Assembly (NCBI RefSeq): GCF_003201955.1
Contig: NZ_QJJM01000003.1
Coordinates: 1 to 64,000, forward strand
Length of the DNA: 64,000 bases
Reading direction: 5' to 3'
Origin: Blastomonas natatoria
GTDB taxonomy: Bacteria; Pseudomonadota; Alphaproteobacteria; Sphingomonadales; Sphingomonadaceae
The translations under genes and the position numbers were made by a program. The notes beneath the pieces were generated by a model. That model did not search any database. It was not told where the DNA came from and was given only the letters and a program-made list of their open reading frames with translations. Of the stretch, positions 36,111 through 45,634 are shown one piece after another. Every line of letters starts with the position of its first letter. The first letter of the stretch is position 1.

Positions 36111-39100
36111 CTAAGCGTCTACCGGGAGCACCGGCGGTGCCTTGGCCGCGTCGTCCTTCTCGCCGCCGCGGGCGATCAGCAGGTACATGACCGGAGTGAC
36201 GATGCGCGAGAGCAGGGTGGAGGAGATCAGCCCGCCGATGATCACGCTGGCGAGCGGAGCGTAGAGCGAACCGCCAAAGATCGCGAGCGGAAGCAGGCCC
36301 CCGATGGCGGTCACCGACGTCAGCAGCACCGGCAGGAAGCGCACTTCGCCCGCGCGCTCGATCGCCGCGCGCAGCCCCATGCCCTCGCGGCGCAGCTGGG
36401 TGGTGAAATCGACCAGCAGGATCGAATTCTTGATCTCGATACCGACCAGCGCGACAAAGCCGATGATCGCCATGTAGCTGAGCGACGATCCGGTGACGAA
36501 CAGCGCGACAAATCCACCGAACGTGCCGAGCGGGATCACGCCTGCCACGACGATCGTCTCGCGGAAGCGGCCGAATTCGGCGACCAGCACCGCAAAGATG
36601 CCGAACAGCGCGATCAGGATGATCGGGCCAAGGCCGCCGAACACGGTATTGATCGCCTCCGCCTCGCCGCCTGCAGACACGCGATAGCCCGGCGGCAGCT
36701 TGATCTTGCCGACCTCGTCCATTGCCTGCTGGCTGATCCGGGCAGGCAGCGCACCGGGCTGGGCATTGGCGGTCACGGTCACCGACCGTTCGAGCTGATA
36801 GCGCTGGATCTGCGGAGGTACGCTCTCGAGCTTCGGCGTGCTGATCTGCGACAGCGGGATCGCCTCGCCGGTGCGGCTGGCGACATAGACCTGGTCGAGC
36901 GCCGAAATCGGCTGGGTATCATCGAGCGGCAGGCGCACGACGACACGGTAGCTGTCGCCTTCGGGATCGCGGAAGGTGCCTGCATTCTCGCCCGACAGCG
37001 CCAGACGGATCGCGCGGCGCGGTTCGCCTGGCGCGATGTTGAGCAAAGCCGCCTTGGCATCGTCGATGCCGATGTCGAGATCGATGCCGTCGGTCGCGAC
37101 GGGGTTGATGACGTCGCGCGCGCCCGGGGTAGTTCGCAGGATCGTCTCGACCTTGGCGGCGAGGTCGCGCAGCGTATCGAGATTTTCTCCCGTGATGCGC
37201 AGCGCCACGGGCGAGGCGATCGGTGCGCCGTTCTGGAACAGCTCGACATTGAAGCGCGCTCCGGGAATCTGCTCCAGCCGCTCGCGGATGCGTGCGATCA
37301 TCTCGGGGCTGCGATCGGGATGCCAGCGGTCCATGACGGCAAAGACCTCGCCGAAATTGGGCCGCTGATCGAGCGCGAAGACATTGTAGAAGACCTGGGG
37401 GTTCGAGCTTCCGGTGTTCGCCGCACGTACCTTGATGTCGGGCTCCTTCGCCAGCACCGCCTCGACCTTGCGCACCAGCGCGTCGGTGGTGGCGACGCTG
37501 CTGCCCTGTTCGGCATCGATGGTGACGCGGAAATAGCTGGTATCGGCATAGGGGAACAGGCTGAAGCCCAGCACCGGGATCAGCGCGAAAGCCGACAGGG
37601 TGAGCGCCATCGAGGCCCAGAAGGTCTGCTTGGGCTTGTCGAGCGCGCCGTGCAGGATCGGGCGATAGAGCCGCTCGATCTGGTGCGTCAGCCATTTGAG
37701 GATCGCATTGCCTTCCGGGTCCTCGTCGCGCGACAGGATGCGGCTCGCCAGGAAGGGAATGATCGTCAGCGAGATCACCAGCGAGGCGAAGACGGTGAAG
37801 ATGATCGTGTAGATGAACGACTGGGTAAACTTGCCCGCGCCTTCGGGCAGGAACAGCAACGGCGTGAAGGCGAAGATCAGCACGCCGGTCGAGCCGAGCA
37901 CCGCGGGCGTGATCTCGCGCGTGGCGTCGATCGCGGCGATCGAGCGCCGCTTGCCCATGCGCAGATGCCGCGCGATATTCTCGGTCACCACGATCGAATC
38001 GTCGACCAGCAGGCCCAGTGCGACGATGAAGCCAGCGACCGCGAGCTGGCTCAGGTTGAAGCCCATCACGCTGATCGCGAGCAGACCCGAGGCGAGCGAC
38101 AGCGGGATCGAGATCATCACGATCACCGATGCGCGCCAGCCCAGCGGCAGCAACGTGATGATGACGAGACCCAGCGCGATCGAGAAGTCGCGGGTGAGCT
38201 CGCTCAGCCGGTGCTCGATATCGCGGCTCTGGTCGAAGACCTGTTCAAGCCGGATATCGGGCGGGAAATTGTCCTGCTGCCGCTTCAGTTCCTCCTCGAG
38301 CGAGGCCTTGAGCCGGATGACGTCGAAGCCGTCCTTCTGCAGGATCGACAGGAAGATCGCTCGTTCGCCGTTGAAGCGGGTGATATACAGCTGCTCGGCC
38401 TCGCCCCAGCGGACATCGGCCACGTCCCTGATGCGCATCAGCGTGCCGTTGCCTGCACGGATCGGCAGGTTGGCGATCGTGCCGAGATCGCGATAGGCCC
38501 CGCCTGCCTCGACATTGAACCGGCGGCCTGCGCTGTCCACGGCGCCGGGGGGCAGTTCCGCGCCGCCGCGTCGCAAGGCATCGGCTATGGCGGAAGGGGC
38601 GAGGCCCAGTTCGGCCAGGCGGCGGCTGTCGATCGCGACCTGCACCTCGGGCTGAGGCAGCCCATCGATCACCGTGTTGCGCACGCCCGGATAGCGCACG
38701 AAGGTGTCGCGGATGTCCTCGGAATATTTCTGCATCCGCCGCCAGCTCGCCGTCTTGCTGACCATGGCCAGCTGCAGCACCGCTGCCTCGGTGGTGCGCG
38801 CCTTGCGATAGCGCAGCTCGGTAATGCCCTCGGGCAGCTGGCTGCGGATGGCGCTGACCTCGCGCACGACATCGTTGAAATACTGGTCGGGATCGCCGTC
38901 CCAGTCGAATTCTGCAGTGACGGTGACGAAGCCGTCGGTGATGCCGGCGCGGATCTCGTCGATATCGTCAATGCCGCGCAGCACCTCCTCGATCGGCTTG
39001 GCTATCGTCTGTTCGATATCCGCTGCGTCCGCGCCGGGCAGGGCGATGATCACGGTGATGACCGGAATCGGGAAATGCGGATCGACCGAGCGCGGGATGG

Positions 39101-39191
39101 TCAGCAGCGAGGTCAGGCCGAGCGCTGCCAGCAGCATGAATGCGACCAGGCTGAGCTGCCATCGGCTGATGGTGAAGGCGGCGAGGTTCAT
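36111..39191 (-). CDS. RND efflux permease (HAE1/AcrB-like)
   Basis: 1026 residues. An inner-membrane proton-driven transporter with 12 helices and two large periplasmic loops. The proton-relay aspartates are in GLLVDDSIVVTENIAR (helix 4). The N-terminus (FTISRWQLSLVAFMLLAALG) and the final GGLISSTLLSRIVTPVMYLL are characteristic. Its adaptor is encoded 12 bp upstream on the same strand. No outer-membrane TolC-type gene is visible here, so an unlinked partner is expected. Substrate range unknown. Confidence 0.92.
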   Translation of the reverse strand: MNLAAFTISRWQLSLVAFMLLAALGLTSLLTIPRSVDPHFPIPVITVIIALPGADAADIEQTIAKPIEEVLRGIDDIDEIRAGITDGFVTVTAEFDWDGDPDQYFNDVVREVSAIRSQLPEGITELRYRKARTTEAAVLQLAMVSKTASWRRMQKYSEDIRDTFVRYPGVRNTVIDGLPQPEVQVAIDSRRLAELGLAPSAIADALRRGGAELPPGAVDSAGRRFNVEAGGAYRDLGTIANLPIRAGNGTLMRIRDVADVRWGEAEQLYITRFNGERAIFLSILQKDGFDVIRLKASLEEELKRQQDNFPPDIRLEQVFDQSRDIEHRLSELTRDFSIALGLVIITLLPLGWRASVIVMISIPLSLASGLLAISVMGFNLSQLAVAGFIVALGLLVDDSIVVTENIARHLRMGKRRSIAAIDATREITPAVLGSTGVLIFAFTPLLFLPEGAGKFTQSFIYTIIFTVFASLVISLTIIPFLASRILSRDEDPEGNAILKWLTHQIERLYRPILHGALDKPKQTFWASMALTLSAFALIPVLGFSLFPYADTSYFRVTIDAEQGSSVATTDALVRKVEAVLAKEPDIKVRAANTGSSNPQVFYNVFALDQRPNFGEVFAVMDRWHPDRSPEMIARIRERLEQIPGARFNVELFQNGAPIASPVALRITGENLDTLRDLAAKVETILRTTPGARDVINPVATDGIDLDIGIDDAKAALLNIAPGEPRRAIRLALSGENAGTFRDPEGDSYRVVVRLPLDDTQPISALDQVYVASRTGEAIPLSQISTPKLESVPPQIQRYQLERSVTVTANAQPGALPARISQQAMDEVGKIKLPPGYRVSAGGEAEAINTVFGGLGPIILIALFGIFAVLVAEFGRFRETIVVAGVIPLGTFGGFVALFVTGSSLSYMAIIGFVALVGIEIKNSILLVDFTTQLRREGMGLRAAIERAGEVRFLPVLLTSVTAIGGLLPLAIFGGSLYAPLASVIIGGLISSTLLSRIVTPVMYLLIARGGEKDDAAKAPPVLPVDA

Positions 39192-39203
39192 GGACAGCGC
39201 GCG

Positions 39204-40328
39204 CTAGCGGACGTCAACAGGGGCAGCGGCGGCACGTGTGCGGCTCGGCTGGCTCGAGGCCTGCGGCTTCACTTTTGCACCATCGGTCAGCAGCACCAGG
39301 CCGGACGAGACGATGCGGTCCCCGGGCTTCAGCCCGCCGGTGATCACGAGTTCCTTGTCATCCACCCGTCCGATCTGGACGGCACGTGTGCGGACCCGGT
39401 TCGCTTTCGGATCGAGCAGATAGACAAATCCTTCGTCCGCCCGGACGTTGAACACCGCGCTCGCGGGAACCGCGAGCCCCGCAGCATCGGGCGCGGCGGC
39501 AACCCGGAATTGCGCCGTGCCGATCTGGCCGGACCGGAGTGCGGGATTGGCGGGCAGGGCGATCGTCACCTCGAACGCACCGGATGCAGGATTGGCTCGC
39601 GCATCGATCTCGCTGACCACAGCCTCGATCTCGCCTTCGGGCAGCGCGGAGATGCGGACCGTTACGGGCATGCCGGGGGAAAGCCGCGCGATATCGCCGT
39701 CGATCATTGGCGCACGCAGCACCATGCCGCCGCTGCTCTCGCCCAGCACCACGACCTGCGTGCCTGCCGCGACCACCTGGCCCGGCTCTGCGGTGCGCGC
39801 CAGAATGACCCCGCCGGAAGGCGCGAGGATGCGCGACGTGCCGCTGGCAAACCCGGCGGTGCTCACCTGCGCTGCGGCAGCGCGTGCGGTTGCCTCGGCG
39901 CGCTCAAGCTGGGCCTTGGTCACCCAGCCCTTTTCGAACAGCTGCTGGAAGCGGCCAAGCTCTGCCTGGGCGCGCTGCTGTTCGGCACGGGCGCTTTCCA
40001 GGCCTGCGCTGACCTGCGTCGCATCCAGCGCGGCGATCAGTGCGCCGGGCGTGACCCGGTTACCTTCCTGAAAGCGGATGCTGGCAATCTTGCCTGCGGT
40101 GGTGAAACCCAGCGGCGTCTCGTACCGGTATCGGACGGTGCCTGCTGCGGTGATCAGCGCGGAGGTCGATGCAGGCTGCACGACCGCGATCGTCACCGGA
40201 TAGACCTTGTCCGCAGAAACGGGCTGCGCGGCATCGCTTCCGCCCGAACAGGCGGTCAGGGCCAGCGAACAGCCAGCAATCAGCGACAGGGTGAGGAGCC
40301 CATGAGGGCGAGCGGTGACGAAGCGCAT
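39204..40328 (-). CDS. RND periplasmic adaptor lipoprotein
   Basis: 374 residues. The lipobox LTAC places the lipidated Cys at 27. A barrel-sandwich and an alpha-hairpin (SAGLESARAEQQRAQAEL) are followed by beta-barrel domains, the usual membrane-fusion-protein order. It is first in a two-gene unit with the permease. Operator-like palindromes lie in the 158-bp divergent region. An Ala-rich C-terminal tail follows the last beta-domain. Confidence 0.9.
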   Translation of the reverse strand: MRFVTARPHGLLTLSLIAGCSLALTACSGGSDAAQPVSADKVYPVTIAVVQPASTSALITAAGTVRYRYETPLGFTTAGKIASIRFQEGNRVTPGALIAALDATQVSAGLESARAEQQRAQAELGRFQQLFEKGWVTKAQLERAEATARAAAAQVSTAGFASGTSRILAPSGGVILARTAEPGQVVAAGTQVVVLGESSGGMVLRAPMIDGDIARLSPGMPVTVRISALPEGEIEAVVSEIDARANPASGAFEVTIALPANPALRSGQIGTAQFRVAAAPDAAGLAVPASAVFNVRADEGFVYLLDPKANRVRTRAVQIGRVDDKELVITGGLKPGDRIVSSGLVLLTDGAKVKPQASSQPSRTRAAAAPVDVR

Positions 40329-40421
40329 ATTGGGTTTCTATATGCAACCAGTTTTTCTGGCAAGCGCCGAACTGAAATCGATGTGCATTTCTGCCTGCGC
40401 CGTCTGATTAGGCGCGCATTA

Positions 40422-40437
40422 ACTAAACTGGTTTAGT
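40422..40437. promoter_or_regulatory. TetR-type operator candidate between the RND pump and the hemerythrin gene
   Basis: ACTAAAC-TG-GTTTAGT, a perfect 7+2+7 palindrome. A weaker match, AACCAGTTT (40346-40354), lies just 18 bp before the adaptor start. Such sites typically bind dimeric repressors of efflux pumps; no TetR gene is in the neighbourhood, so the regulator must be unlinked or this is fortuitous. Confidence 0.5.
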
Positions 40438-40486
40438 CCCGCAGGGCGTGCCGAAAGCTCGTCGGCACGGGGGAGGACGCACCGTC

Positions 40487-40924
40487 ATGAACTGGCGCAT
40501 TGGTCAAATGCAGGCGCAGCACGAGGCATGTCTTGCCATTGTCGAGGATATCGAAGCGCGATCAAGGCATATCGCGGACCGCCCCTCGGCGGTGGAAATC
40601 ACGCTGATGCTGGCGAGGCTGACCGGCATATTGCGCATCCACCTGGCGCTGGAGGACGAGATTCTCTACCCCGCGCTGCGCAATGCAGCCGACCCCCGGA
40701 TTGCCGAAATGGCCGAGCGCTTCTGGCAGGAAGCGGGCGGACTGGCCGATGCCTTTCTCGACTTCGTCGATCGCTGGAAGCGCGCCGATGCGCTGCTGAC
40801 CGACCCCGAGGGCTTCAGGATCGAATCCGCCAGGGTGTTCAAGGCGCTGGCCGACCGCATCGATCATGAACATGCCGAAATCTATCCCATGGCGGAACGC
40901 TTGCGCGCGGCGCGGGCGGGCTGA
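40487..40924 (+). CDS. Hemerythrin HHE-domain protein
   Basis: 145 residues, four-helix bundle. Candidate di-iron ligands: HEACL (His11-like), RIHLALEDEILYP (His and Glu), and DHEHAEIYP (His, Glu), as in hemerythrin-like HHE proteins that bind oxygen, nitric oxide or signal redox state. The ATG at 40487 has GGGGGAGGACG upstream. It is divergent from the RND adaptor and ends one base from the convergent crtB stop. Confidence 0.82.
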   Translation: MNWRIGQMQAQHEACLAIVEDIEARSRHIADRPSAVEITLMLARLTGILRIHLALEDEILYPALRNAADPRIAEMAERFWQEAGGLADAFLDFVDRWKRADALLTDPEGFRIESARVFKALADRIDHEHAEIYPMAERLRAARAG

Positions 40925-41857
40925 TTACCGCTGCGCGGCCCGGGGGCGGGTCCACAGACCTTCGCGACTGACAGGTGCCGGGCTCTGCAGGGCCTGAGCC
41001 AGGCTCTTCGCCACCCAGCCGATCTTCTGACGGCGGCTGGTCACTACCCTGTGGTCCCAGGCGCCTGATCCGCGCGCGCGCACCTCGCGCGCAATGTCGC
41101 CATAGATGCCCGCCGCCGCCAGCACGGCCCAGCGCGCACGAAAGGGCAGCCGGGCCGCGCCGACCCGGGCAGAGGCTTCATGCGCTTCCGACCGATCGGC
41201 GAGTCTTCTGGCCAGCGGCACAAGCTGGCTTCGCAGCCAGGGCTTCATGTGCTGGCCGGGCGGGATATCCATTTCCGACAGCCACTCCACCGGCAGGTAA
41301 CAGCGCCCCACCGAATCGTCCTCGGAAAGGTCGCGCGCGATATTGGCGAGTTGAAAGGCGAGGCCGAGATCGCAGGCGCGGTCGAGTGTTTCCTCATCCT
41401 GCGGGGCCACCCCCATCACGATCGCCATCAGCAGCCCCACGGCGCCTGCGACATGATAGCAATATTGGTAGAGGTCGTGCTCGCTGCGCGGACGCCAGTC
41501 ATCGGCGTCGAGCGCAAACCCCTCGATCACGTCGAAGATGATCGCGCGGGGCAGGCGGCATTCGCTCGCCACCACAGCCAGCGCGGCAAAGGCGGGGTCG
41601 TCGGTCGGCGCACCGGCGAGCGCGGCATCGGTCTGTGCGCGGATATAGGCGACGCGCTGCTTCGCATCGGCGACCGCGCTCATGCCATGGCCCATATCCT
41701 GTCCGTCGGCGAGGTCATCGCACTTGCGGCACCAGGCATAGAGCAGCCAGGCGCGCTCGCGGGTCACAGGATCGAACAGCTTCGAGGCGAGCGCGAAGGA
41801 TTTCGAGCCGCGCGCGATCGAATCGCGCGCATGGGCGACCAGGGCGGTCCTATCCAT
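40925..41857 (-). CDS. crtB: Phytoene synthase
   Basis: 310 residues. Head-to-head condensation of two geranylgeranyl diphosphates to phytoene. The first aspartate-rich motif is CDDLADGQ near residue 45; the second is ANIARDLSEDDSVGRCYLP in the middle. Matches the family length. Convergent with the hemerythrin gene, with stops touching. crtI is 2.3 kb upstream on the same strand, separated by a LOG-family and a GFA-family gene. Confidence 0.94.
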   Translation of the reverse strand: MDRTALVAHARDSIARGSKSFALASKLFDPVTRERAWLLYAWCRKCDDLADGQDMGHGMSAVADAKQRVAYIRAQTDAALAGAPTDDPAFAALAVVASECRLPRAIIFDVIEGFALDADDWRPRSEHDLYQYCYHVAGAVGLLMAIVMGVAPQDEETLDRACDLGLAFQLANIARDLSEDDSVGRCYLPVEWLSEMDIPPGQHMKPWLRSQLVPLARRLADRSEAHEASARVGAARLPFRARWAVLAAAGIYGDIAREVRARGSGAWDHRVVTSRRQKIGWVAKSLAQALQSPAPVSREGLWTRPRAAQR

Positions 41858-41880
41858 TCAGCCGCCCTTCCGTCGGCGCT

Positions 41881-41956
41881 CGTTCTCCGGCGAAAGCCGG
41901 AGTCCAGAGCGTGCAGGCGCAATCTCGCCCTGGCTTCCGGCTTTCGCCGGAAAACG
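41881..41956. repeat. Palindromic element family B, copy 2
   Basis: CGTTCTCCGGCGAAAGCCGG and its inverted partner CCGGCTTTCGCCGGAAAACG. Same family as 28254-28333. Located between the LOG-family stop and the crtB start. Confidence 0.75.
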
Positions 41957-41975
41957 GATCATCGCAGGAGGCTCA

Positions 41976-42569
41976 TTACAGATCATCCGCCGTCATCGAG
42001 AAGATCGACTGATGCGGCTGATAGGACGCCATCTTGTCAAGCAAGCCGTCGAGCGCGTCGTCGACGATGAGGATGTTCGCATGCTGCGGACGGATGAAGC
42101 CGATATCGATCATGTGCCGGTTGAAGGCGATGAGCTGGTCGTAGAAACCATTCACGTTGAACAGCCCGACCGGATCGGTGTGATAGCCGAGCTGCGACCA
42201 GCTGACCGCCTCCCACAGTTCGTCCATCGTGCCGACCCCGCCCGGGAGCACGACAAAGCCATCGGCCAGATCGGTGAACAGCTGCTTGCGGGCGTGCATG
42301 CCGGGGACGACATGCAGCTCGCTGCAGCCGTGATGCGCAACTTCAGCTCTGACCAGGCCCTCGGGGATGATCCCGATGACCTCGCCACCGGCTTCCAGCG
42401 CAGCATCGGCTACCGCACCCATGAGGCCCAGCCGCCCGCCGCCATAAACCACGCCTATTCCCCGGTTGGCCAGAGTCGCGCCGACCATGCGGGCGGTCTC
42501 GATATAGACGGGGTCGGCAGGGGTGGCAGAGCCGCAATAGATGGCCAGGCGCTTGAAGGGGGCGGTCAT
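41976..42569 (-). CDS. LOG-family protein (TIGR00730-like)
   Basis: 197 residues. The Rossmann-like fold carries LPGGVGTMDELWEA, the PGGxGTxxE signature of LOG nucleoside-phosphate hydrolases that release cytokinin bases. It starts MTAPFKRLAIYCGS at 42569, with AGGAATC upstream; the longer frame to 43094 is a shadow of the GFA gene. The true substrate in bacteria is unknown. Sits between crtB and the GFA-like gene. Confidence 0.9.
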   Translation of the reverse strand: MTAPFKRLAIYCGSATPADPVYIETARMVGATLANRGIGVVYGGGRLGLMGAVADAALEAGGEVIGIIPEGLVRAEVAHHGCSELHVVPGMHARKQLFTDLADGFVVLPGGVGTMDELWEAVSWSQLGYHTDPVGLFNVNGFYDQLIAFNRHMIDIGFIRPQHANILIVDDALDGLLDKMASYQPHQSIFSMTADDL

Positions 42570-42684
42570 GATGATTCCTGATGGTGATGATCGCCCGGTC
42601 CATCGCCGGAAATGCGGGACGGGGCAAGTCTCGCTGACACGAAATCCTGCCCCGGCAAGCTCGGGGAGCATTTGAGCGAAGCGC

Positions 42685-43059
42685 TCATTCCTGCGGCAGG
42701 CCGTCGGCGATATCGTAATAATCGCCCTTGTGCGCAGTGAAGATATGGACGTGCAGATGCGTGTCGGTGGGCTGGTCGAATGCACCCATGGCCACCGCCA
42801 TCGATTCCCTGTGCGGCGGGTCCCAGAACAGGAAGCTTCCGCAGGTGCTGCAAAAGCCGCGCCGCACCCTTGGGCTGGACTGGTACCAGCGCACATGCTC
42901 CTCGCCGGTGATGGCAAGGTCGCTGCGCTGCACATCGGTCGAGGCCCAGTAGTGGCCCGACTGCTTGCGGCATTGCGAACAATGGCACGCATCTGGCCCC
43001 TTGAGCGGGGCGGAGACGGTGAAGCTGATGGCGCCGCACAGGCATGATCCGGTGTGCAT
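42685..43059 (-). CDS. GFA/CENP-V-family zinc protein
   Basis: 124 residues. Zinc ligands appear as CLCGAI at the N-terminus, CHCSQCRK near residue 26 and CSTCGSFLFW in the middle, the usual GFA (glutathione-dependent formaldehyde-activating) pattern. Possibly a glutathione/aldehyde scavenger, but most such proteins have no proven activity. Located between crtI and the LOG gene, after a family D repeat. Confidence 0.85.
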   Translation of the reverse strand: MHTGSCLCGAISFTVSAPLKGPDACHCSQCRKQSGHYWASTDVQRSDLAITGEEHVRWYQSSPRVRRGFCSTCGSFLFWDPPHRESMAVAMGAFDQPTDTHLHVHIFTAHKGDYYDIADGLPQE

Positions 43060-43078
43060 GATGGGCTCCTGCTACTCA

Positions 43079-43240
43079 AATCCTCCCCCAGCATGATGGG
43101 GAAGGGGGACCGCCTGCGCAGCGGGTGGTGGGGGGGTAGCGGGATAGTGCCGAAAATCAGGGGAAGCGCAACACCGCTTCCCCTTCACCACCGACCTGTG
43201 GTCGGCGGTCCCCCTCCCCGAGACGAGCTCGGGGAGGATT
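43079..43240. repeat. Palindromic element family D, copy 1
   Basis: AATCCTCCCCCAGC at one end and GAGCTCGGGGAGGATT at the other, with an inner GGTCCCCCTCCCC segment. Non-coding, filling nearly all of the gap between the GFA and crtI genes. Second copy at 51969-52110. Confidence 0.7.
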
Positions 43241-43247
43241 CATGAGC

Positions 43248-44726
43248 TCACAGCATATCCTCGAGCATCAGCGTCGCCGTCGCCTTCGCGCTGCCGACCA
43301 CGCCGGGAATGCCTGCACCCGGATGCGTGCCAGCGCCCACGAAATACAGGTTCGGGATGGCATCGTCGCGGTTGTGGGTGCGGAAGAACGCGCTCTGCGT
43401 CAGCAGCGGCTCGAGGCTGAACGCGCTGCCCAGATGCGCGTTCAGATCGGTGCTGAAATCCTGCGGCGTATAGTGGAAGCTGGTGACGATCCGCTCGTGA
43501 ATGTCAGGGATCAGCCGGTGGCCGATCTCGTCGAGAATGCGCTTCTCGTAGATCGGGCCCATTTCCTTCCAGTCGATCGGCAGCTTGCCTTGGTGCGGCA
43601 CAGGCGAGAGCACATAGAAGGTGCTGTGCCCCGGCGGCGCCATCGAGGGATCGGTGACGGTCGGATGGTGCAGATAGAGCGAGAAGTCCTTGGCGAGCAC
43701 GCCATGATCGTAGATGTCGTCGAGCAGTCCCTTGTAGCGCGGGCCGAACAGGATCATGTGGTGCGGAATGCCGGGCCAGTCGCCCTTGATGCCGAAATGC
43801 GCGACGAACAATGAGGGCGAGAATTTCTTGCGCTTCAGGCTCGCTGCCGCGCGCTTGCCGCGACCCGACTTGCCGAGCAGGTCGCGATAGCTGTGCATGA
43901 TATCGGCATTGCTGGCGACCGCATCGAAGCTTTCGCGCCAGCCGCTCTTGGTCACCACGCCGGTGACCTTGTCGCCCATGGTCTCGATCTCGGTCACCGG
44001 ATCATTGAGGCGCAGGGTCCCGCCGATCCGTTCGAAATGCTTCACCATGCCTGCGATCAGCTTGTTGGTGCCGCCTTTGGCAAACCAGACGCCGCCGTCC
44101 TTTTCCAGCTTGTGGATCAGCGCGTAGATCGAGCTGGTCTTCATCGGATTGCCGCCGACCAGCAGCGTGTGGAAGCTCAGTGCCTCGCGCAGCTTCTCGT
44201 TCTTCACGAACGAGGAAACGATCGAATAGACCGAGCGCCAGGCCTGATATTTCATCAGGGCGGGCGCGGCCTTGATCATGCTGGCAAAGTCGAGAAACGC
44301 CTTGTGGCCAAGCTTGAGATAGCCCTCGTCGTGCACGCCGGCGCTGTATTCAAGAAACCGGTCATAGCCCGCGATATCTTCCGGGTTCAGCTTGGCGATC
44401 TCCGCGCGAAGGCTGGCCTCGTCGTTCGAATAGTCGAAATTGGTGCCGTCGGGCCAGTTCAGCCGGTAGAAGGGCATGACCGGCACGAGGTCGACATCCT
44501 CACTGATATGGTGGCCAGTCAGCGCCCAGAGTTCTTCGAGACACGGCGGGTCGGTGATGACGGTCGGACCGGCGTCGAAGGTGAAGCCGTCCTTCTCCCA
44601 GAAATAGGCACGGCCACCGGGCTTGTCGCGGCTCTCGATGACGGTGGTGGCGATTCCGGCGGATTGCAGGCGGATGGCGAGCGCCAGCCCACCGAAGCCG
44701 GACCCGATAACTGCAGCTTTTTTCAC
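43248..44726 (-). CDS. crtI: Phytoene desaturase
   Basis: 492 residues. FAD-binding fold at the N-terminus (AAVIGSGFGGLALAIRL), then RDKPGGRAYF, and the C-terminal signature NLYFVGAGTHPGAGIPGV. Desaturates phytoene in several steps towards lycopene. Translation begins at a GTG (44726) without a strong ribosome site. With crtB it is expected to give C40 carotenoids (e.g. nostoxanthin-type in sphingomonads), but cyclase and hydroxylase genes are not in view. Confidence 0.95.
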   Translation of the reverse strand: MKKAAVIGSGFGGLALAIRLQSAGIATTVIESRDKPGGRAYFWEKDGFTFDAGPTVITDPPCLEELWALTGHHISEDVDLVPVMPFYRLNWPDGTNFDYSNDEASLRAEIAKLNPEDIAGYDRFLEYSAGVHDEGYLKLGHKAFLDFASMIKAAPALMKYQAWRSVYSIVSSFVKNEKLREALSFHTLLVGGNPMKTSSIYALIHKLEKDGGVWFAKGGTNKLIAGMVKHFERIGGTLRLNDPVTEIETMGDKVTGVVTKSGWRESFDAVASNADIMHSYRDLLGKSGRGKRAAASLKRKKFSPSLFVAHFGIKGDWPGIPHHMILFGPRYKGLLDDIYDHGVLAKDFSLYLHHPTVTDPSMAPPGHSTFYVLSPVPHQGKLPIDWKEMGPIYEKRILDEIGHRLIPDIHERIVTSFHYTPQDFSTDLNAHLGSAFSLEPLLTQSAFFRTHNRDDAIPNLYFVGAGTHPGAGIPGVVGSAKATATLMLEDML

Positions 44727-44836
44727 TAGGTTTAAGGCCCCTGGTTGCGACCCGAATGCGCGGGCAGATTGTGCGGCACTATAACGTTACGAATGCAATG
44801 TGCCAGCAGATGCGCGCTTTGGGTGCAAAACCGCCA

Positions 44837-45634
44837 TTATCCCGCCTGTGCGGCCATGGCCGCGCCCACCGATGCCGCGATTTCCTCGGGCCGCGGATTG
44901 CGCCTCAGCGTCAGCCCGCCATTGGCCTGAATATTCTGGCCCGTGACAAAGGTACGATCGTCGCACAGCCATAGCACGGTGTGCGCGATATCGTCCGCGG
45001 TGCCGATTCGGCCCAGCGGATATTCCTTCGCGAACGCTGCCTCGAGCCCCGGCGTCGCCACGGCGGCTGCGGCCATCGGTGTCGCGGTGAGGCCGGGCGA
45101 GACCACATTGGCGCAGATGCCCAGCGGACCGTACTGATTGGCAAAGCAGCGGATCAGCGCCTCCGATCCAGCCTTGGTACCGATATAGGCGGCATGGTCA
45201 TGGATCAGGCATTGCGTGGTCGCCGAACTGATCTGAATCACCGATCCGCCGCCCGTCATCGTGCGCAGGCAGGCGTTCAGCATATGGTGCACTCCGGTAA
45301 ACTGCAGCGCGACCATCTGGGCTAAATCCTCGTCGGTGACATCGGCCCAGGGCTTCATCAGCCCCCAGCCGGTGGCGTTGATCGCGATATCGACCTTGCC
45401 ATGGCGGGCTGCGACGCCATCGAACAGCGCATCGACATCGGCGCGGGAGGTCAGGTCGCACGTCACCGCCTCACCGCCGATCTCGCTCGCCAGTGCTTCG
45501 AGCGGCTCGCTCTTGCGGCCCGAGACGATGAGGTGCGCGCCAGCGTCGCTGAGCGCCCGTGCGATCACCTGGCCCATGTTATGATCGCCAGCGGCACCGA
45601 TGACGATCGCGGTCTTTGCCGTCAGGTCGGTCAT
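44837..45634 (-). CDS. SDR-family oxidoreductase 1
   Basis: 265 residues. The cofactor motif is GAAGDHNMGQ, a variant of the usual TGxxxGIG. The catalytic YIGTK and NAT are present. Start ATG at 45634, overlapping the ABM gene's stop by 4 nt (ATGA). Last gene of the NTF2-ABM-SDR trio. The longer frame to 46141 is a shadow of the NTF2 and ABM genes. Probably oxidises or reduces a hydroxyl/ketone in the same pathway as the neighbouring Rieske oxygenase. Confidence 0.85.
   Translation of the reverse strand: MTDLTAKTAIVIGAAGDHNMGQVIARALSDAGAHLIVSGRKSEPLEALASEIGGEAVTCDLTSRADVDALFDGVAARHGKVDIAINATGWGLMKPWADVTDEDLAQMVALQFTGVHHMLNACLRTMTGGGSVIQISSATTQCLIHDHAAYIGTKAGSEALIRCFANQYGPLGICANVVSPGLTATPMAAAAVATPGLEAAFAKEYPLGRIGTADDIAHTVLWLCDDRTFVTGQNIQANGGLTLRRNPRPEEIAASVGAAMAAQAG

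Noticed and set aside
36018-40436. A 1472-codon open frame on the plus strand antisense to the RND pump genes
   Set aside because: It runs through two clearly coding minus-strand genes; composition is His/Arg/Asp-rich with no domain. Long antisense frames are expected from GC-rich codon bias.
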